Source: a virus. From it: 64,000 nt of DNA. Under the pieces are notes generated by a model. The model searched no databases, was not told the origin of the DNA, and saw only the letters and a program-made list of their open reading frames with translations. The position numbers and the translations under genes are program-made. The stretch is taken from positions 21,043 to 85,042 of the IMG/VR virus record IMGVR_UViG_3300012936_000005. One strand, written 5' to 3'. How positions within the stretch are numbered: the first letter of the stretch is position 1; the number at the start of each line of letters is the position of its first letter. This document shows, one piece after another, positions 8,743-17,440 of this stretch.

Positions 8743-9806
8743 TTGAACTGCTCTGCAAACGGGTCAAACTCTGCACCACACTTCATAGCACAAACTTTTA
8801 ATTTTCCTTCTCCGCAAGTTGGCTTCGACCAACTATCTTGTATTGTGTTAAATATACCTGTCTCAAAAACTTTATCTAATCCAGAACGTGCATCTAATGC
8901 ATTTTTGTTAGGAATAAAGTCCCATATTTGTTCTACTTTAGGATCTTTATGCCACCACTTGTACATGCGTCCTGCTGTCCAACAACAAGGCAAAGCTAAA
9001 CCTTCTGCTGTTATATATAAACTATTTTCTTTTTTAACTTTACATATAATAGGAGCCGCATCATAATATGCATCCATACTACCATATTTTTTAATAATAA
9101 TGTCTTGTTTTTGTAATGCTTTATTTTGATATTTTTTATCAGGTTTTCTTAATTGTGTTGTTTCTTTACCTTTCTTATCAACTGCTTGATGTGATTCTTT
9201 TTTCTTACTATCTTGTGTAATAAAACGTCCTGTCTTTTTTGCAGTAAATTTTTCAAAACCTTTTTGCTTACTTAATTTTTCTGCTTCTTCTACTTGATGT
9301 TGATTGTGTTCAAAAATTAAAAAGTCCCAACGAGCTCGACCGCCTGCTTCTATAAAAGCGTCCATACTACGCTCTACATTGTTCCAGTTAACGCCTTGGC
9401 GATATAAATGATTAGTATCACGAAGACCATCAACGCTAAAAATAACAGACCCCATCCGACCAAAAATTGTTGCCAGGTTGCTCCACCATACTTCATCTCT
9501 TGCTCCTGCATTTGTATTCATACTTAGCCACATGTTTTTATTGTGTTCTCTAAAGTATGCAAATATTTCTAATGTATCTCGTGCAACAATAGGGTCACCT
9601 AGATTGCCACACATATACATAGTGTCAAGTTGCTTGATAAATTTAGGAGAAAATATCTTCTTACAATCTTCTAATGACAATTCATCTAAATTAATATGTG
9701 GATTTACACCTTGACCGTTACAATTTCTATCACACATAGGACAAGCCGCCTGGCAATTTTGTGTTACCTCTAGATGTATAGTTTTTATGTCTTTGTAAAA
9801 ATACAC
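8739..9806 (-). CDS. Radical SAM/SPASM-like protein, class B (RS8)
   Basis: A 355-residue radical SAM enzyme with CQAACPMC at residues 18-25 and CGNLGDP at 66-72. The shared block reads TNHLYRQGVNW, then FIEAGG and WDFLIFEHNQHQ. The C terminus has IICKVK, LPCCWT and GKLKVCAMKC. A lysine-rich insert (around DSKKKESHQAVDKKGKETTQ) lies between the core and the SPASM-like part and is not seen in RS2. Translation starts at a GTG at 9806, which shares its first base with the TAG of the upstream gene (TAGTG), so it is probably translated by coupling. Confidence 0.92.
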   Translation of the reverse strand: MYFYKDIKTIHLEVTQNCQAACPMCDRNCNGQGVNPHINLDELSLEDCKKIFSPKFIKQLDTMYMCGNLGDPIVARDTLEIFAYFREHNKNMWLSMNTNAGARDEVWWSNLATIFGRMGSVIFSVDGLRDTNHLYRQGVNWNNVERSMDAFIEAGGRARWDFLIFEHNQHQVEEAEKLSKQKGFEKFTAKKTGRFITQDSKKKESHQAVDKKGKETTQLRKPDKKYQNKALQKQDIIIKKYGSMDAYYDAAPIICKVKKENSLYITAEGLALPCCWTAGRMYKWWHKDPKVEQIWDFIPNKNALDARSGLDKVFETGIFNTIQDSWSKPTCGEGKLKVCAMKCGAEFDPFAEQFK

Positions 9807-10327
9807 TATGTTAGTACCCTTTGCATTGATAAAACTATTTTTAATTGTGATGTATAAAATGCATCTACTCCATGATATCCGTTAGCTATATACCATGCGT
9901 CAGCATCTAAATATTTGAAGTGTAATCCGTTTTTGTTTTTAATTACTGCTATATTTTTTAAATGTGCATCTTGATTAACAAAAAATCTGTTATCGTTCCA
10001 TTCACTACTTAATCCCATTGATGCTGTCCATGTATGATTAATACATTTGAACAGTCTTATATAATCTGCTTTAGTTAAGACTTTACTCTTATGCGGTTCT
10101 AATAGTTTGTACAAATCTGTTTCGATGCCCTCTAAATATTCCATTGAGTATGTATGCTCATCTATTAAATCTATTATCTTTACAATATGAGGAGTTCTAT
10201 TTTGCAGATTTTTATAACAACGAAACCATTCTTTAGTAAGTGGCTTTCTTTTTAGAGTCTTAATTAAAATATTATTTTTAGTATCATGTACTATCCTAGA
10301 TACATCTGTGTTCCATATTTCTTTCAT
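9806..10327 (-). CDS. Small protein-kinase-like (phosphotransferase-fold) protein
   Basis: A 173-residue protein with a reduced kinase-fold pattern. SMEYLEG at residues 61-67 looks like the hinge, NQDAHLKNI at 118-126 like the catalytic loop (D120, N125), and LDADAW from 140 like the metal-binding DFG-equivalent. The glycine-rich N-lobe loop is not obvious and the protein is much shorter than a full kinase, so it could be a degenerate or minimal aminoglycoside/lipopolysaccharide-kinase-like enzyme. It sits between RS8 and the methyltransferase-like gene with one-base overlaps (TAATG/TAGTG). A role in phosphorylating a sugar or peptide intermediate of the same pathway is possible but is inference. 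Confidence 0.55.
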   Translation of the reverse strand: MKEIWNTDVSRIVHDTKNNILIKTLKRKPLTKEWFRCYKNLQNRTPHIVKIIDLIDEHTYSMEYLEGIETDLYKLLEPHKSKVLTKADYIRLFKCINHTWTASMGLSSEWNDNRFFVNQDAHLKNIAVIKNKNGLHFKYLDADAWYIANGYHGVDAFYTSQLKIVLSMQRVLT

Positions 10328-11028
10328 TATTTTACGCCAATTCTCATAAATCTATTATACTTTGGCAACTCTAAGGATCCTGAATAAAAGCAGTCCATCA
10401 TTGGAGATTGTTCTTTAAATTCCAAAGGATTTTTTACACAATTTACGTGATCCTTCACATCGAAAAAATTGTTAGATTGTAAAACAACTAAGGTACCATT
10501 TGGTATTTTTTCATACCACTTATTAAATTCTTTGATATGTTCACAACTTGTATTGATCACAGTATCAGGACAATCTGTTATATCTCTACTCATTCTGTTA
10601 TTAGCTTTGCTCCAAGTTTGCCAAGTATGTTTATTATAATCAATATCCATTATATCTTGCGTTATTGCTTTGAATTGCCAATCTTTTTTTACTTGATTGC
10701 GATTTATTGTATCTGCTATTTCTAAACAACTATCGTCTATGTCAAAACTTCTAATTTTATCTATTGAGCAACGACTTCTAAACAACATGGCCGCAAGTGT
10801 AGCATACCAACCAGCACACAAAAATACAGTTCCTAATGGCACATCAATATCTTCTAAAGTGTTAACTAACCATCTTTTGCTTTTAAGTTGTCCCCAACTT
10901 AAAGCATCTGTCAAATCAGCTTTATGATTATCCACAGCATTACGCAAATTATTGAATATAGGATTGTCAGTTAGAACTAACATCCTTCCAAAAATATCGT
11001 TATCGTCTTTCCAATTAATGCTCATCAA
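10327..11028 (-). CDS. Probable class I SAM-dependent methyltransferase-like protein
   Basis: A 233-residue protein. VFLCAGWYATLAAML at residues 68-82 resembles the glycine-containing motif I, RSFDIDD at 93-99 the acidic motif II end, and NTSCEHI plus NGTLVVLQSNNF the later motifs of a Rossmann-fold methyltransferase. The G-x-G-x-G of motif I is weak (AGWYA), so the activity is uncertain. It overlaps the glycosyltransferase-like gene upstream by 14 bases and the kinase-like gene downstream by one. In this cluster it would most simply methylate a sugar or peptide product. Confidence 0.6.
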   Translation of the reverse strand: MMSINWKDDNDIFGRMLVLTDNPIFNNLRNAVDNHKADLTDALSWGQLKSKRWLVNTLEDIDVPLGTVFLCAGWYATLAAMLFRSRCSIDKIRSFDIDDSCLEIADTINRNQVKKDWQFKAITQDIMDIDYNKHTWQTWSKANNRMSRDITDCPDTVINTSCEHIKEFNKWYEKIPNGTLVVLQSNNFFDVKDHVNCVKNPLEFKEQSPMMDCFYSGSLELPKYNRFMRIGVK

Positions 11029-11698
11029 ACTTTTTCCTTAGCCATTCAAAATCATTTATTAACCCAAGATCAGCCCCGCTAGAAAGGCCAAACTGCATAC
11101 CATCCCTAGCACCTCTAATCGCAAATTCACCAAACTCTCTATCGTGTCCCACGGTTGTCCAAGTTTTAAGTCTTCCATTTGTTTCTTGCTCCTTTTGTCT
11201 ATCTATTGTTTTACTTGATAGTTTAGCACATTCTCTAAAAGCACTTTTCCAAGTATTAAAAGGATCTGTGTTGAATGCTGTTATATTACTTACTTCGTTC
11301 ATAACTTTAAATTTATCACTTATGCTTGTAGTCATATCGTTAGTATTTGTATCCATATTTTTTGTTAATGTAGTTGGAAATAATTTTACACCTCCATAAC
11401 CATAAACAAGATCATTAATTGGATTCATACATCTGTATACATGAACTAGATCCTTTTCTTCTGTAGTGTATCCAAAATTAAATTCATCTACAATTACAGC
11501 ATCTCCATCAACTACATAAAAGTAACTTGAGTTTGCAAGTTTGGCCGCTTCTACATGTGCGTTATGAATGCCTTTAACATCTTTTACACGTTTTACTCTA
11601 TCACCAAATACTCCGACAGTATTGAATCTTGAATAAAGATTGTTATAATTTTCTTCTGCATTTGGTTCGTGATAGCTTATAAAAATAATATCATACAT
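11015..11698 (-). CDS. GT-A-like protein (putative glycosyltransferase), copy 1
   Basis: A 227-residue protein starting MYDIIFISYHEPNAEENY, with VVDGD at residues 62-66 as a candidate metal-binding DxD motif of a GT-A-type nucleotide-sugar transferase. It is a clear paralogue of the gene at 13058-13978: both share the IxxxSYxEPNAExNY start, a VDGD motif, a YGxGGxKxxP stretch and a C-terminal VGxDxxxGxxAIxGARxG block. It overlaps RS9 by eight bases. The family occurs next to radical SAM genes in marine T4-like phages, but I know of no demonstrated activity. Confidence 0.65.
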   Translation of the reverse strand: MYDIIFISYHEPNAEENYNNLYSRFNTVGVFGDRVKRVKDVKGIHNAHVEAAKLANSSYFYVVDGDAVIVDEFNFGYTTEEKDLVHVYRCMNPINDLVYGYGGVKLFPTTLTKNMDTNTNDMTTSISDKFKVMNEVSNITAFNTDPFNTWKSAFRECAKLSSKTIDRQKEQETNGRLKTWTTVGHDREFGEFAIRGARDGMQFGLSSGADLGLINDFEWLRKKFDEH

Positions 11699-13058
11699 TT
11701 TTACAAATCTCCAAAAATTGTTCGTACTCAGGAAAAACCTTTACAAAATTTACATCTCTTCTTTTGTCATATTGTTTTGTAAACCTAAAAAACATTTTTT
11801 GAGCTTCTTGCTGTTCTTTCCAAAAGTCGTCTTTGTTTTTAAGTCTGTGCTCTACATCTGATACAATGCGTTCTAGCTTTACAGTCTCAATCTGTTTGAA
11901 GCCATGATGGTCTGTGTTTTCTTGCATAAATTTTAATGCAGGTTTTAAATAATCATCTACCACTTGTTCATTTGCTATTTTAACATCTAAGAATGCAGGA
12001 TTTCGCACATACGGAATGTCAATTAGTATCCTTTGGTTTCCTGGATGCCTACCCCAATATGTTGACTTTAAATATAGCACCCAGATCAAAAACGACTTGA
12101 ATGTTGGTAAACTATAAATGTTAAAAGCACTCATGAAACTTATTTTACTTGCAGTATGTCTTGCAAAGTATTCGATGTTATCAGTAAACAATCGCCAGTC
12201 CATACCAAATCTACTATATTCTGCTTGAGTACCTGTACTTTCTGCACTTGTGTATAAACAAAATTCTCTAATAGCATTTGAATCTTCTAACTTCTTTATA
12301 GACTTTGTAAATCTTTTCCATAAATCTTTAGGTGGGCATCCATTACTGTTAATTGCAAATTTTAAATTGGGTTGCGGATGTTCAATTAAGTAATCAATCA
12401 CTCTTTGAGTATGTTTACTTAACAGAGGTTCTCCTCCTGTAATACGGAAAGTATGCATATGTTTTACTGCTTCTGGAAACCATTTCCAAAATGCTTCAAT
12501 ATATGGATTATCTTCACGCTCAGGTATAGGCGTTTCGTTAGGATCAATCATATTGTATGCCCAAGTGTTTAAATCATATGGTCCTTTTTGCTTAACTTCT
12601 TCCATCCATTTACTACTAAATGGCGGACCACAATATGCACATTTGAAATTACATACATTACTAAAACTAATTTCTACATATCTAGGATAAAAATCTTCGT
12701 CTCCTGTAAAGTTGCTAATTGTATCGTAATCGCTCCAACTAAACGCATCAGCACTTTTGTAAACTCTATCACTAAACTTATCTGTGTTGTCTTCGATACG
12801 CCAGCAGTAATCGCACTCGCCTGGGCGTTCATTTTTTAGCATTTGCTTTCTTACATTTTTTTTGAAGCCTGTATTATGAAGTGCATTAGGATTTTTTGCA
12901 AGTTCATCTAAATCAATCCTATGTGCTTTTACATGATGACAACTATGATTTATACCTGTGCCTAAGTGAATTGTAACTTGTGTCCATTTGGCAAGACAAA
13001 ATCCGCACCCAACTTTATCTAGTTTTTCTTTAACTTCTATTGGTTCACCTTTAAGCAT
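11691..13058 (-). CDS. Twitch-domain radical SAM protein, class C (RS9)
   Basis: A 455-residue twitch-type radical SAM protein. The N terminus has CGFC (C18, C21), then C40 followed by two histidines where RS3 and RS5 have a CC pair, and CDYC (C82, C85). The core has CNFKCAYC at 136-143, GPPFSSKW directly after, and TGGEP at 207-211. The CHH in place of CC could change the ligand of the auxiliary cluster. It is flanked on both sides by the two paralogous GT-A-like genes, which suggests that the three act in one step or on one substrate. It shares one base with the upstream gene. Confidence 0.92.
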   Translation of the reverse strand: MLKGEPIEVKEKLDKVGCGFCLAKWTQVTIHLGTGINHSCHHVKAHRIDLDELAKNPNALHNTGFKKNVRKQMLKNERPGECDYCWRIEDNTDKFSDRVYKSADAFSWSDYDTISNFTGDEDFYPRYVEISFSNVCNFKCAYCGPPFSSKWMEEVKQKGPYDLNTWAYNMIDPNETPIPEREDNPYIEAFWKWFPEAVKHMHTFRITGGEPLLSKHTQRVIDYLIEHPQPNLKFAINSNGCPPKDLWKRFTKSIKKLEDSNAIREFCLYTSAESTGTQAEYSRFGMDWRLFTDNIEYFARHTASKISFMSAFNIYSLPTFKSFLIWVLYLKSTYWGRHPGNQRILIDIPYVRNPAFLDVKIANEQVVDDYLKPALKFMQENTDHHGFKQIETVKLERIVSDVEHRLKNKDDFWKEQQEAQKMFFRFTKQYDKRRDVNFVKVFPEYEQFLEICKNV

Positions 13059-13978
13059 TAATTTTCCTTATCAATGAACTGCTGGTTGCCGCCTCTGCTT
13101 GGATTTTGATAAACAGTTTTAAAAAAAGAGCTTTGTTCTTCGTTGAGAGGTTGTATTGAAATAGGTATTTCTAAATTGTTTACTAAATCACTTCCGTAAT
13201 TAAAAATTTCTGTATGTAAAACATCTTCGGGCATTTGATCACGTCCTGCCCAGAGATTGTTAAGATATTCAAAGTCTCGTACATTTACATAATCCCAATC
13301 ACTTAACATAGTCATACTAAGTCCTTCTCTGGCTCCTAATATGGCCCAGTTTCCGTTTTGTACATCTGCTCCTACCATTAACCAAATCCATAGTCTATGT
13401 AAATTTTTCCAGTGTCCTTTTAAGAACTCTTCTTTGGTCGGCTTGACTCCTCTGTCAAGTGCCATTTTTACACCTTCACGAAATCCTGCTCGCCAAGCCT
13501 GATGTGGAGTTTCGTTATTATGTACATCTGAATAACAACTGTTTTGTTGAATATACTGTAGGTCCCAACAAAAATCAACCTGTGCAGACTGATTATTAGG
13601 ATCAGCGTTTTCGTGTGTACGCATATTTAACACAAATTCTTTAGGCCAACATTTTAATCCGCCGTTACCATACATCAAACCGTTTATACTATTTTTTCCG
13701 CACCAACTAATCACACTGTTGGCTAAGTCTGTATGTTCGTCAAAATCTAAAACTTGGTTTATAAAATCTTGACGAATTGTGTTATCGCCGTCGACTGTTA
13801 CAAATCTATCTGTTTCTGATAATTCAGCACAGGCTTTATGTGCCGCATCTGACCCTTCTACACCGTGTACTCGTTTTGCCCAAGGAACTTTTGTAAGTAG
13901 ATCAGCATAATTTTTTTCAGCATTTGGTTCGTCATAGCTTAGGTATATTATATCTAATTCTGCAATTTTAACTTTCAT
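13058..13978 (-). CDS. GT-A-like protein (putative glycosyltransferase), copy 2
   Basis: A 306-residue paralogue of the 11015-11698 protein: LSYDEPNAEKNY near residue 13, TVDGDNT at 61-67 as the DxD-like site, YGNGGLKCWP in the middle, and the VGADVQNGNWAILGAREG block. It is about 80 residues longer, with an added C-terminal tail rich in Asn and Gln. It lies between RS9 and an unknown small protein. Likely cytoplasmic: no signal peptide or membrane segment is visible. Confidence 0.65.
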   Translation of the reverse strand: MKVKIAELDIIYLSYDEPNAEKNYADLLTKVPWAKRVHGVEGSDAAHKACAELSETDRFVTVDGDNTIRQDFINQVLDFDEHTDLANSVISWCGKNSINGLMYGNGGLKCWPKEFVLNMRTHENADPNNQSAQVDFCWDLQYIQQNSCYSDVHNNETPHQAWRAGFREGVKMALDRGVKPTKEEFLKGHWKNLHRLWIWLMVGADVQNGNWAILGAREGLSMTMLSDWDYVNVRDFEYLNNLWAGRDQMPEDVLHTEIFNYGSDLVNNLEIPISIQPLNEEQSSFFKTVYQNPSRGGNQQFIDKEN

Positions 13979-14520
13979 TATAACTCCTTATACATACAAG
14001 TTGCCATATCGCAATTAGCGTAAACACTGTATGGTCCTTTTATATTTAAAGGTTTAGATTCGTTCGATGCAATGTTAAATGTAAGTTGTTCATACAAAAT
14101 ATGGGGGTCACCTTTTTTTGTAAAACTAAAACTTATTTCTTTTTGTAGATCAACATTTGTAGTTTTCATTGTATCTAATAGTTCAATACCCGTATTAATA
14201 TAACATCTTTTGGTAACTTTGTCAACAGTCAATAACAGATCGTACATGATTGATTCGTCAACTGGTTTAATTTCAATGAATTTTGCTTCATGTTGTACAT
14301 AGATATTTTTCTTAAGTACAAATTTCTTATCACTACGATTATAAGCAACAACATAGTCTGTCATTTTTTCTTTCAAACTTTTAATAGGTTCTACTTCTTC
14401 TTCAGTAACTTTTATGTGTTGGTATCCTTCTTCTATACTAGGACCTATACTAAAAATTCTTCCAGTCTTTTGATTGAAGCATACATATTGTTGTGTATGT
14501 GTGCTAACGTGATGCATCAT
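13978..14520 (-). CDS. Unrecognised 180-residue protein
   Basis: I do not recognise this family. The protein starts MMHHVSTHTQQYVCFNQKTGRIFSIGP and alternates short hydrophobic stretches with charged ones, as in beta-rich structural or adaptor proteins. It has three cysteines near the end (YANCDMATCMYKEL) and no visible membrane segment. It overlaps the GT8-like gene upstream by 17 bases. Because it is the only non-enzyme-like protein of its size inside the operon, it is a candidate carrier, substrate or small tail component, but nothing in the sequence proves this. Confidence 0.7.
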   Translation of the reverse strand: MMHHVSTHTQQYVCFNQKTGRIFSIGPSIEEGYQHIKVTEEEVEPIKSLKEKMTDYVVAYNRSDKKFVLKKNIYVQHEAKFIEIKPVDESIMYDLLLTVDKVTKRCYINTGIELLDTMKTTNVDLQKEISFSFTKKGDPHILYEQLTFNIASNESKPLNIKGPYSVYANCDMATCMYKEL

Positions 14521-15313
14521 ACTCTCCTATAATATCTTCAGCAAATTTTTGTTCAGTGTAATGAACTATACCATGTTGCATAAAATTTCCTATTTTTAAA
14601 TTAAAGTCTTCATCTAAATAATAAGGTATCCTATCTAACCAGTTTTCTGGAGGGTTTGACCATCCTTGTATTTTACTTTTCATATGTACGAAGCTAGGAG
14701 ACTTTACAGTATAATCTTCTATGTTGTTTTCTAGTATAGCAATAGAATGATTTACATCCATGCTACTTAATTTAGGTATTTGTTTAGGTGCATAAATTTC
14801 ATAATATTTTTCGTAATTTTCACATATGCGATTCAAAGTTTTATAATACTCTAATGCTGTATCATCTTTTTTAAAATAATGAAATGCACAGTAAATGTTT
14901 GGCAGACTATTTGCTGTAAAAGCCTTTCGATAATAATCATTATCAATAAGATGATTTCTGTAATCTCTTACATTAGAAATAAATCCAATACTTTTTTGTG
15001 CAAAATATTTCCACCAGTAACTAATGTCAGATAAAAATATCATATCAGTATCTAACACAACTGTTTCTTCATACGGAGTTAAATGAAATACTTTCCATCT
15101 ATGCTCTGTCTTATAGAAACTTTTTGCGTGTTTGTCGTGCCACGGAACTTCTATAATTTTATCAAATAGTCTTTTGTATCTTCTTGGCACTCTATCACTT
15201 GTAACAAGAGAAATGTTTTTTATAGATTGTGTCTTTTTGATGCTCATCGCACATAAACATGCTTGTAGGACATAATTATCGCCCATAGCAACCATAATAT
15301 ATCCTTTATCCAT
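14504..15313 (-). CDS. GT8-like glycosyltransferase, copy 1
   Basis: A 269-residue protein with the pattern of GT-A glycosyltransferases of the GT8 type. An N-terminal strand is followed by LVTSDRVP, then TPYEETVVLDTDMIFLSD, where DTD (88-90) is the metal-binding DxD. In the rest, NIYCAFHYFKK and SFVHMKSKIQGW match the acceptor-side and C-terminal HxK-type positions of the family. The paralogue is the next gene upstream, sharing the (S/T)PYEx(T/S)xVLDTD block. Family members transfer a sugar from a nucleotide donor. The acceptor may be a phage virion protein or a host glycan. Confidence 0.72.
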   Translation of the reverse strand: MDKGYIMVAMGDNYVLQACLCAMSIKKTQSIKNISLVTSDRVPRRYKRLFDKIIEVPWHDKHAKSFYKTEHRWKVFHLTPYEETVVLDTDMIFLSDISYWWKYFAQKSIGFISNVRDYRNHLIDNDYYRKAFTANSLPNIYCAFHYFKKDDTALEYYKTLNRICENYEKYYEIYAPKQIPKLSSMDVNHSIAILENNIEDYTVKSPSFVHMKSKIQGWSNPPENWLDRIPYYLDEDFNLKIGNFMQHGIVHYTEQKFAEDIIGEYDASR

Positions 15314-16130
15314 TTATAAGTTCTCCTAGACTAAATTTATTCATTACATGAACATTACAGTCTTTTGTAGATGCTAGTATATATTCACCGTTGTATTTTT
15401 CTTTTTGCAATAAAAATGTAAGTGAGTTATCTTTAATTGTTTTTATGAAGTCTCTGTCTAGTGTATAGAACATAGTTCCTGGTAATGTTTTAGCCCAGTC
15501 ACTATCAGTAAATCCGTTCATCATATGGATAGCAATACTAAAGACATGGTCATTCCTAAAATTTCTACTTCCTATGTCATAAACTTGTTCATAGTGGTTC
15601 CAATTTTTAACCAAGTGTTGCAATAGATCAAAAAATATTTTTGTCTCATTTGTTTTTTTAAAACAAAAGCAAGTAGCCCAATAAAACGGAATTCCAGTAT
15701 TGTTTATAAAAGAGAATTCATCATGCTTGCGCCATTCACACAAATCTACTCCGTGCTTATAAATTTGAAAATCATTTTTGCTATCAAAGGCATGTTTTAA
15801 TGAATTATTACAAATTACATAATCTGTATCAAGAACTAATGTGCTTTCGTAAGGCGAAAGATCATAACTTTTTACTCTATCATTATTTTTAAATTGTAAT
15901 TGTTGATGATGCAAAGTACCGTTGTAATAACGTTTGTAATTAGAATTATTATCTTCTATCTCTATTACTTTGTCAAATAGACCAACATTTTGTAATTCAC
16001 TTGCTGTTGAAGTGACCAATGTAGTAGGCAAATCCAAATGTTTTTTCACACGTTCTGCAAGTATTTCTGCTTGCCTTAAATAATCTACTTTTCCGTTATT
16101 GTGTGCAAAACATAATACACCATTAGACAT
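15306..16130 (-). CDS. GT8-like glycosyltransferase, copy 2
   Basis: A 274-residue protein: LPTTLVTS near residue 34, then LSPYESTLVLDTDYVI with the DxD at residues 101-103, and a C-terminal STKDCNVHVMNK segment. It aligns in layout with the 14504-15313 protein but differs outside the DxD block, so the two probably use different donors or acceptors. It overlaps both neighbours by eight bases. It is the second gene of the accessory operon, directly behind the small 16123-16470 gene and close to the tail-fibre genes. Confidence 0.72.
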   Translation of the reverse strand: MSNGVLCFAHNNGKVDYLRQAEILAERVKKHLDLPTTLVTSTASELQNVGLFDKVIEIEDNNSNYKRYYNGTLHHQQLQFKNNDRVKSYDLSPYESTLVLDTDYVICNNSLKHAFDSKNDFQIYKHGVDLCEWRKHDEFSFINNTGIPFYWATCFCFKKTNETKIFFDLLQHLVKNWNHYEQVYDIGSRNFRNDHVFSIAIHMMNGFTDSDWAKTLPGTMFYTLDRDFIKTIKDNSLTFLLQKEKYNGEYILASTKDCNVHVMNKFSLGELING

Positions 16131-16470
16131 CTACTAAACCTTCTACACTACGTTTGGTGCTGAGAATCTTATATTCTTCTAAGTACTTATTTGTTGCATC
16201 TGTATATTGTTGCATTGCTTTTGATACAAAGTCAACAACACTTTCTATTTGTATTGGTGTATTGTTATCATCAACTATGACTGTTTTCTCAATGCCGCCT
16301 TTACTAAGCATAAAAACAAAATTTAGAAGTTCTTTTGTGATTGTAAACTTGCCGTTATCGGAGTACATTACAAGTTCGCCTAAGTATTTCTCGTGTAATA
16401 TACGCTTTTGTGCATTTAGAGTCGCAGTAAAATTTGAAAATTCTAGTGCTTTTTCTAGTGCTTCGTCCAT
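16123..16470 (-). CDS. Small conserved-looking helical protein
   Basis: A 115-residue, largely charged protein (starts MDEALEKALEFSNFTATLNAQK) with a helical N terminus, a short beta-like middle (KTVIVDDNNTPIQIES) and a helical end. No known motif is seen. It is the first gene of the accessory operon after the tail-fibre genes, 36 bases downstream of the 304-residue structural gene, with an AGGAG ribosome-binding site. Proteins of this size beside tail fibres in T4-like phages are often assembly chaperones. That is only a positional guess. Confidence 0.65.
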   Translation of the reverse strand: MDEALEKALEFSNFTATLNAQKRILHEKYLGELVMYSDNGKFTITKELLNFVFMLSKGGIEKTVIVDDNNTPIQIESVVDFVSKAMQQYTDATNKYLEEYKILSTKRSVEGLVDV

Positions 16471-16506
16471 AGTTATACTCCTAGTTTATAGTATAACTAT
16501 TTACTC

Positions 16507-17421
16507 TTATAAACCGTCTGATGTGTTGAAAGTTGGCGCTGATATGTTAACACTACTAGAGTTGTTAGGTCTATTAAGCTGTGCTGTGCTTGTTGTAGTA
16601 GCTGTTACTGCTTCGTCAAAGTTTGGATTGCCTGTTTTATCTTCATTAAATGTAACTCTGAATGTTAGGACTGCTCCGTTCTTCCTTGCTTCAATAAGAT
16701 AATCGTTTTGTGAATAAGCTGATGCTGTTTTATTAAAAATTGTTGTAAAGCCAGTAGGTAAGTTTGAATAACCAAAGTTTGTACCTACAGATCCATTCGA
16801 TGTAGTACTTCTACCAAATACAACTGTACCTACACTAGTCATTAAGTTACGCCAGTCATTGTTAATAGTACTGTTACCTGAACCAATTGTTCCACTTATA
16901 TTTACACTACCACCTGCATTAAAAAATACACGCATATGATCTGCACCACTTACTGTAGTTGTTGACCCGTCACCGTTAGTTACACTATATCCGCCAAATG
17001 TTACTGTAAATGTATGGTTAATATCAGTTGACCAATCTGCGTTTCTTATACTTTCTGTGCCATCTTGCAGTCCTAATTGGCTTGCCGCCGCACTTAATCT
17101 TGATGCTTGGCAGGTTGTACTTAAACTTTCATATTGTACATAACCTTCTTTACTAGTAGCGTTTGAATCTTCTATTGTATCGCCTACACTAGGCTGTGCA
17201 ATTTCACTTGGTACAGTACCAGTTTGGTGTAATCTAATCTTAGTCATATCAGTAAACAGATTTGTCATATCTTGAGCTGTAACTGTTGCTCCAACCGCAA
17301 CTGTTTGACTTGCTCTAGCTTGACCGTAACCTTCGTCACCTGAACCTAAACCAATAACTGCCGCTACTCTTGCTTGGATAATGTTGTACCGCGCCGCGGT
17401 AATTGTGTCGCCTACTGCCAT
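16507..17421 (-). CDS. Predicted virion structural protein near the tail fibres
   Basis: A 304-residue protein, poor in Cys and rich in Thr, Ser, Gly and Asn (typical of fibrous virion proteins). It starts MAVGDTITAARYN and has many short NxS/GxS beta-type repeats such as GSVNISGTIGSGNST. It lies 19 bases downstream of the first tail-fibre-like gene and in the same orientation. Proteins of this kind are found among the structural genes of marine T4-like phages. Whether it forms a fibre tip, a short tail fibre or a decoration cannot be said. Confidence 0.68.
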   Translation of the reverse strand: MAVGDTITAARYNIIQARVAAVIGLGSGDEGYGQARASQTVAVGATVTAQDMTNLFTDMTKIRLHQTGTVPSEIAQPSVGDTIEDSNATSKEGYVQYESLSTTCQASRLSAAASQLGLQDGTESIRNADWSTDINHTFTVTFGGYSVTNGDGSTTTVSGADHMRVFFNAGGSVNISGTIGSGNSTINNDWRNLMTSVGTVVFGRSTTSNGSVGTNFGYSNLPTGFTTIFNKTASAYSQNDYLIEARKNGAVLTFRVTFNEDKTGNPNFDEAVTATTTSTAQLNRPNNSSSVNISAPTFNTSDGL

Positions 17422-17440
17422 ATTACTTCCTTTTTAATAC

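Noticed and set aside
2102-16470. A small peptide precursor (RiPP) gene for the radical SAM enzymes
   Set aside because: No gaps long enough and no small leader-core-type frame were found between the tightly overlapping genes. A precursor outside the window cannot be excluded.
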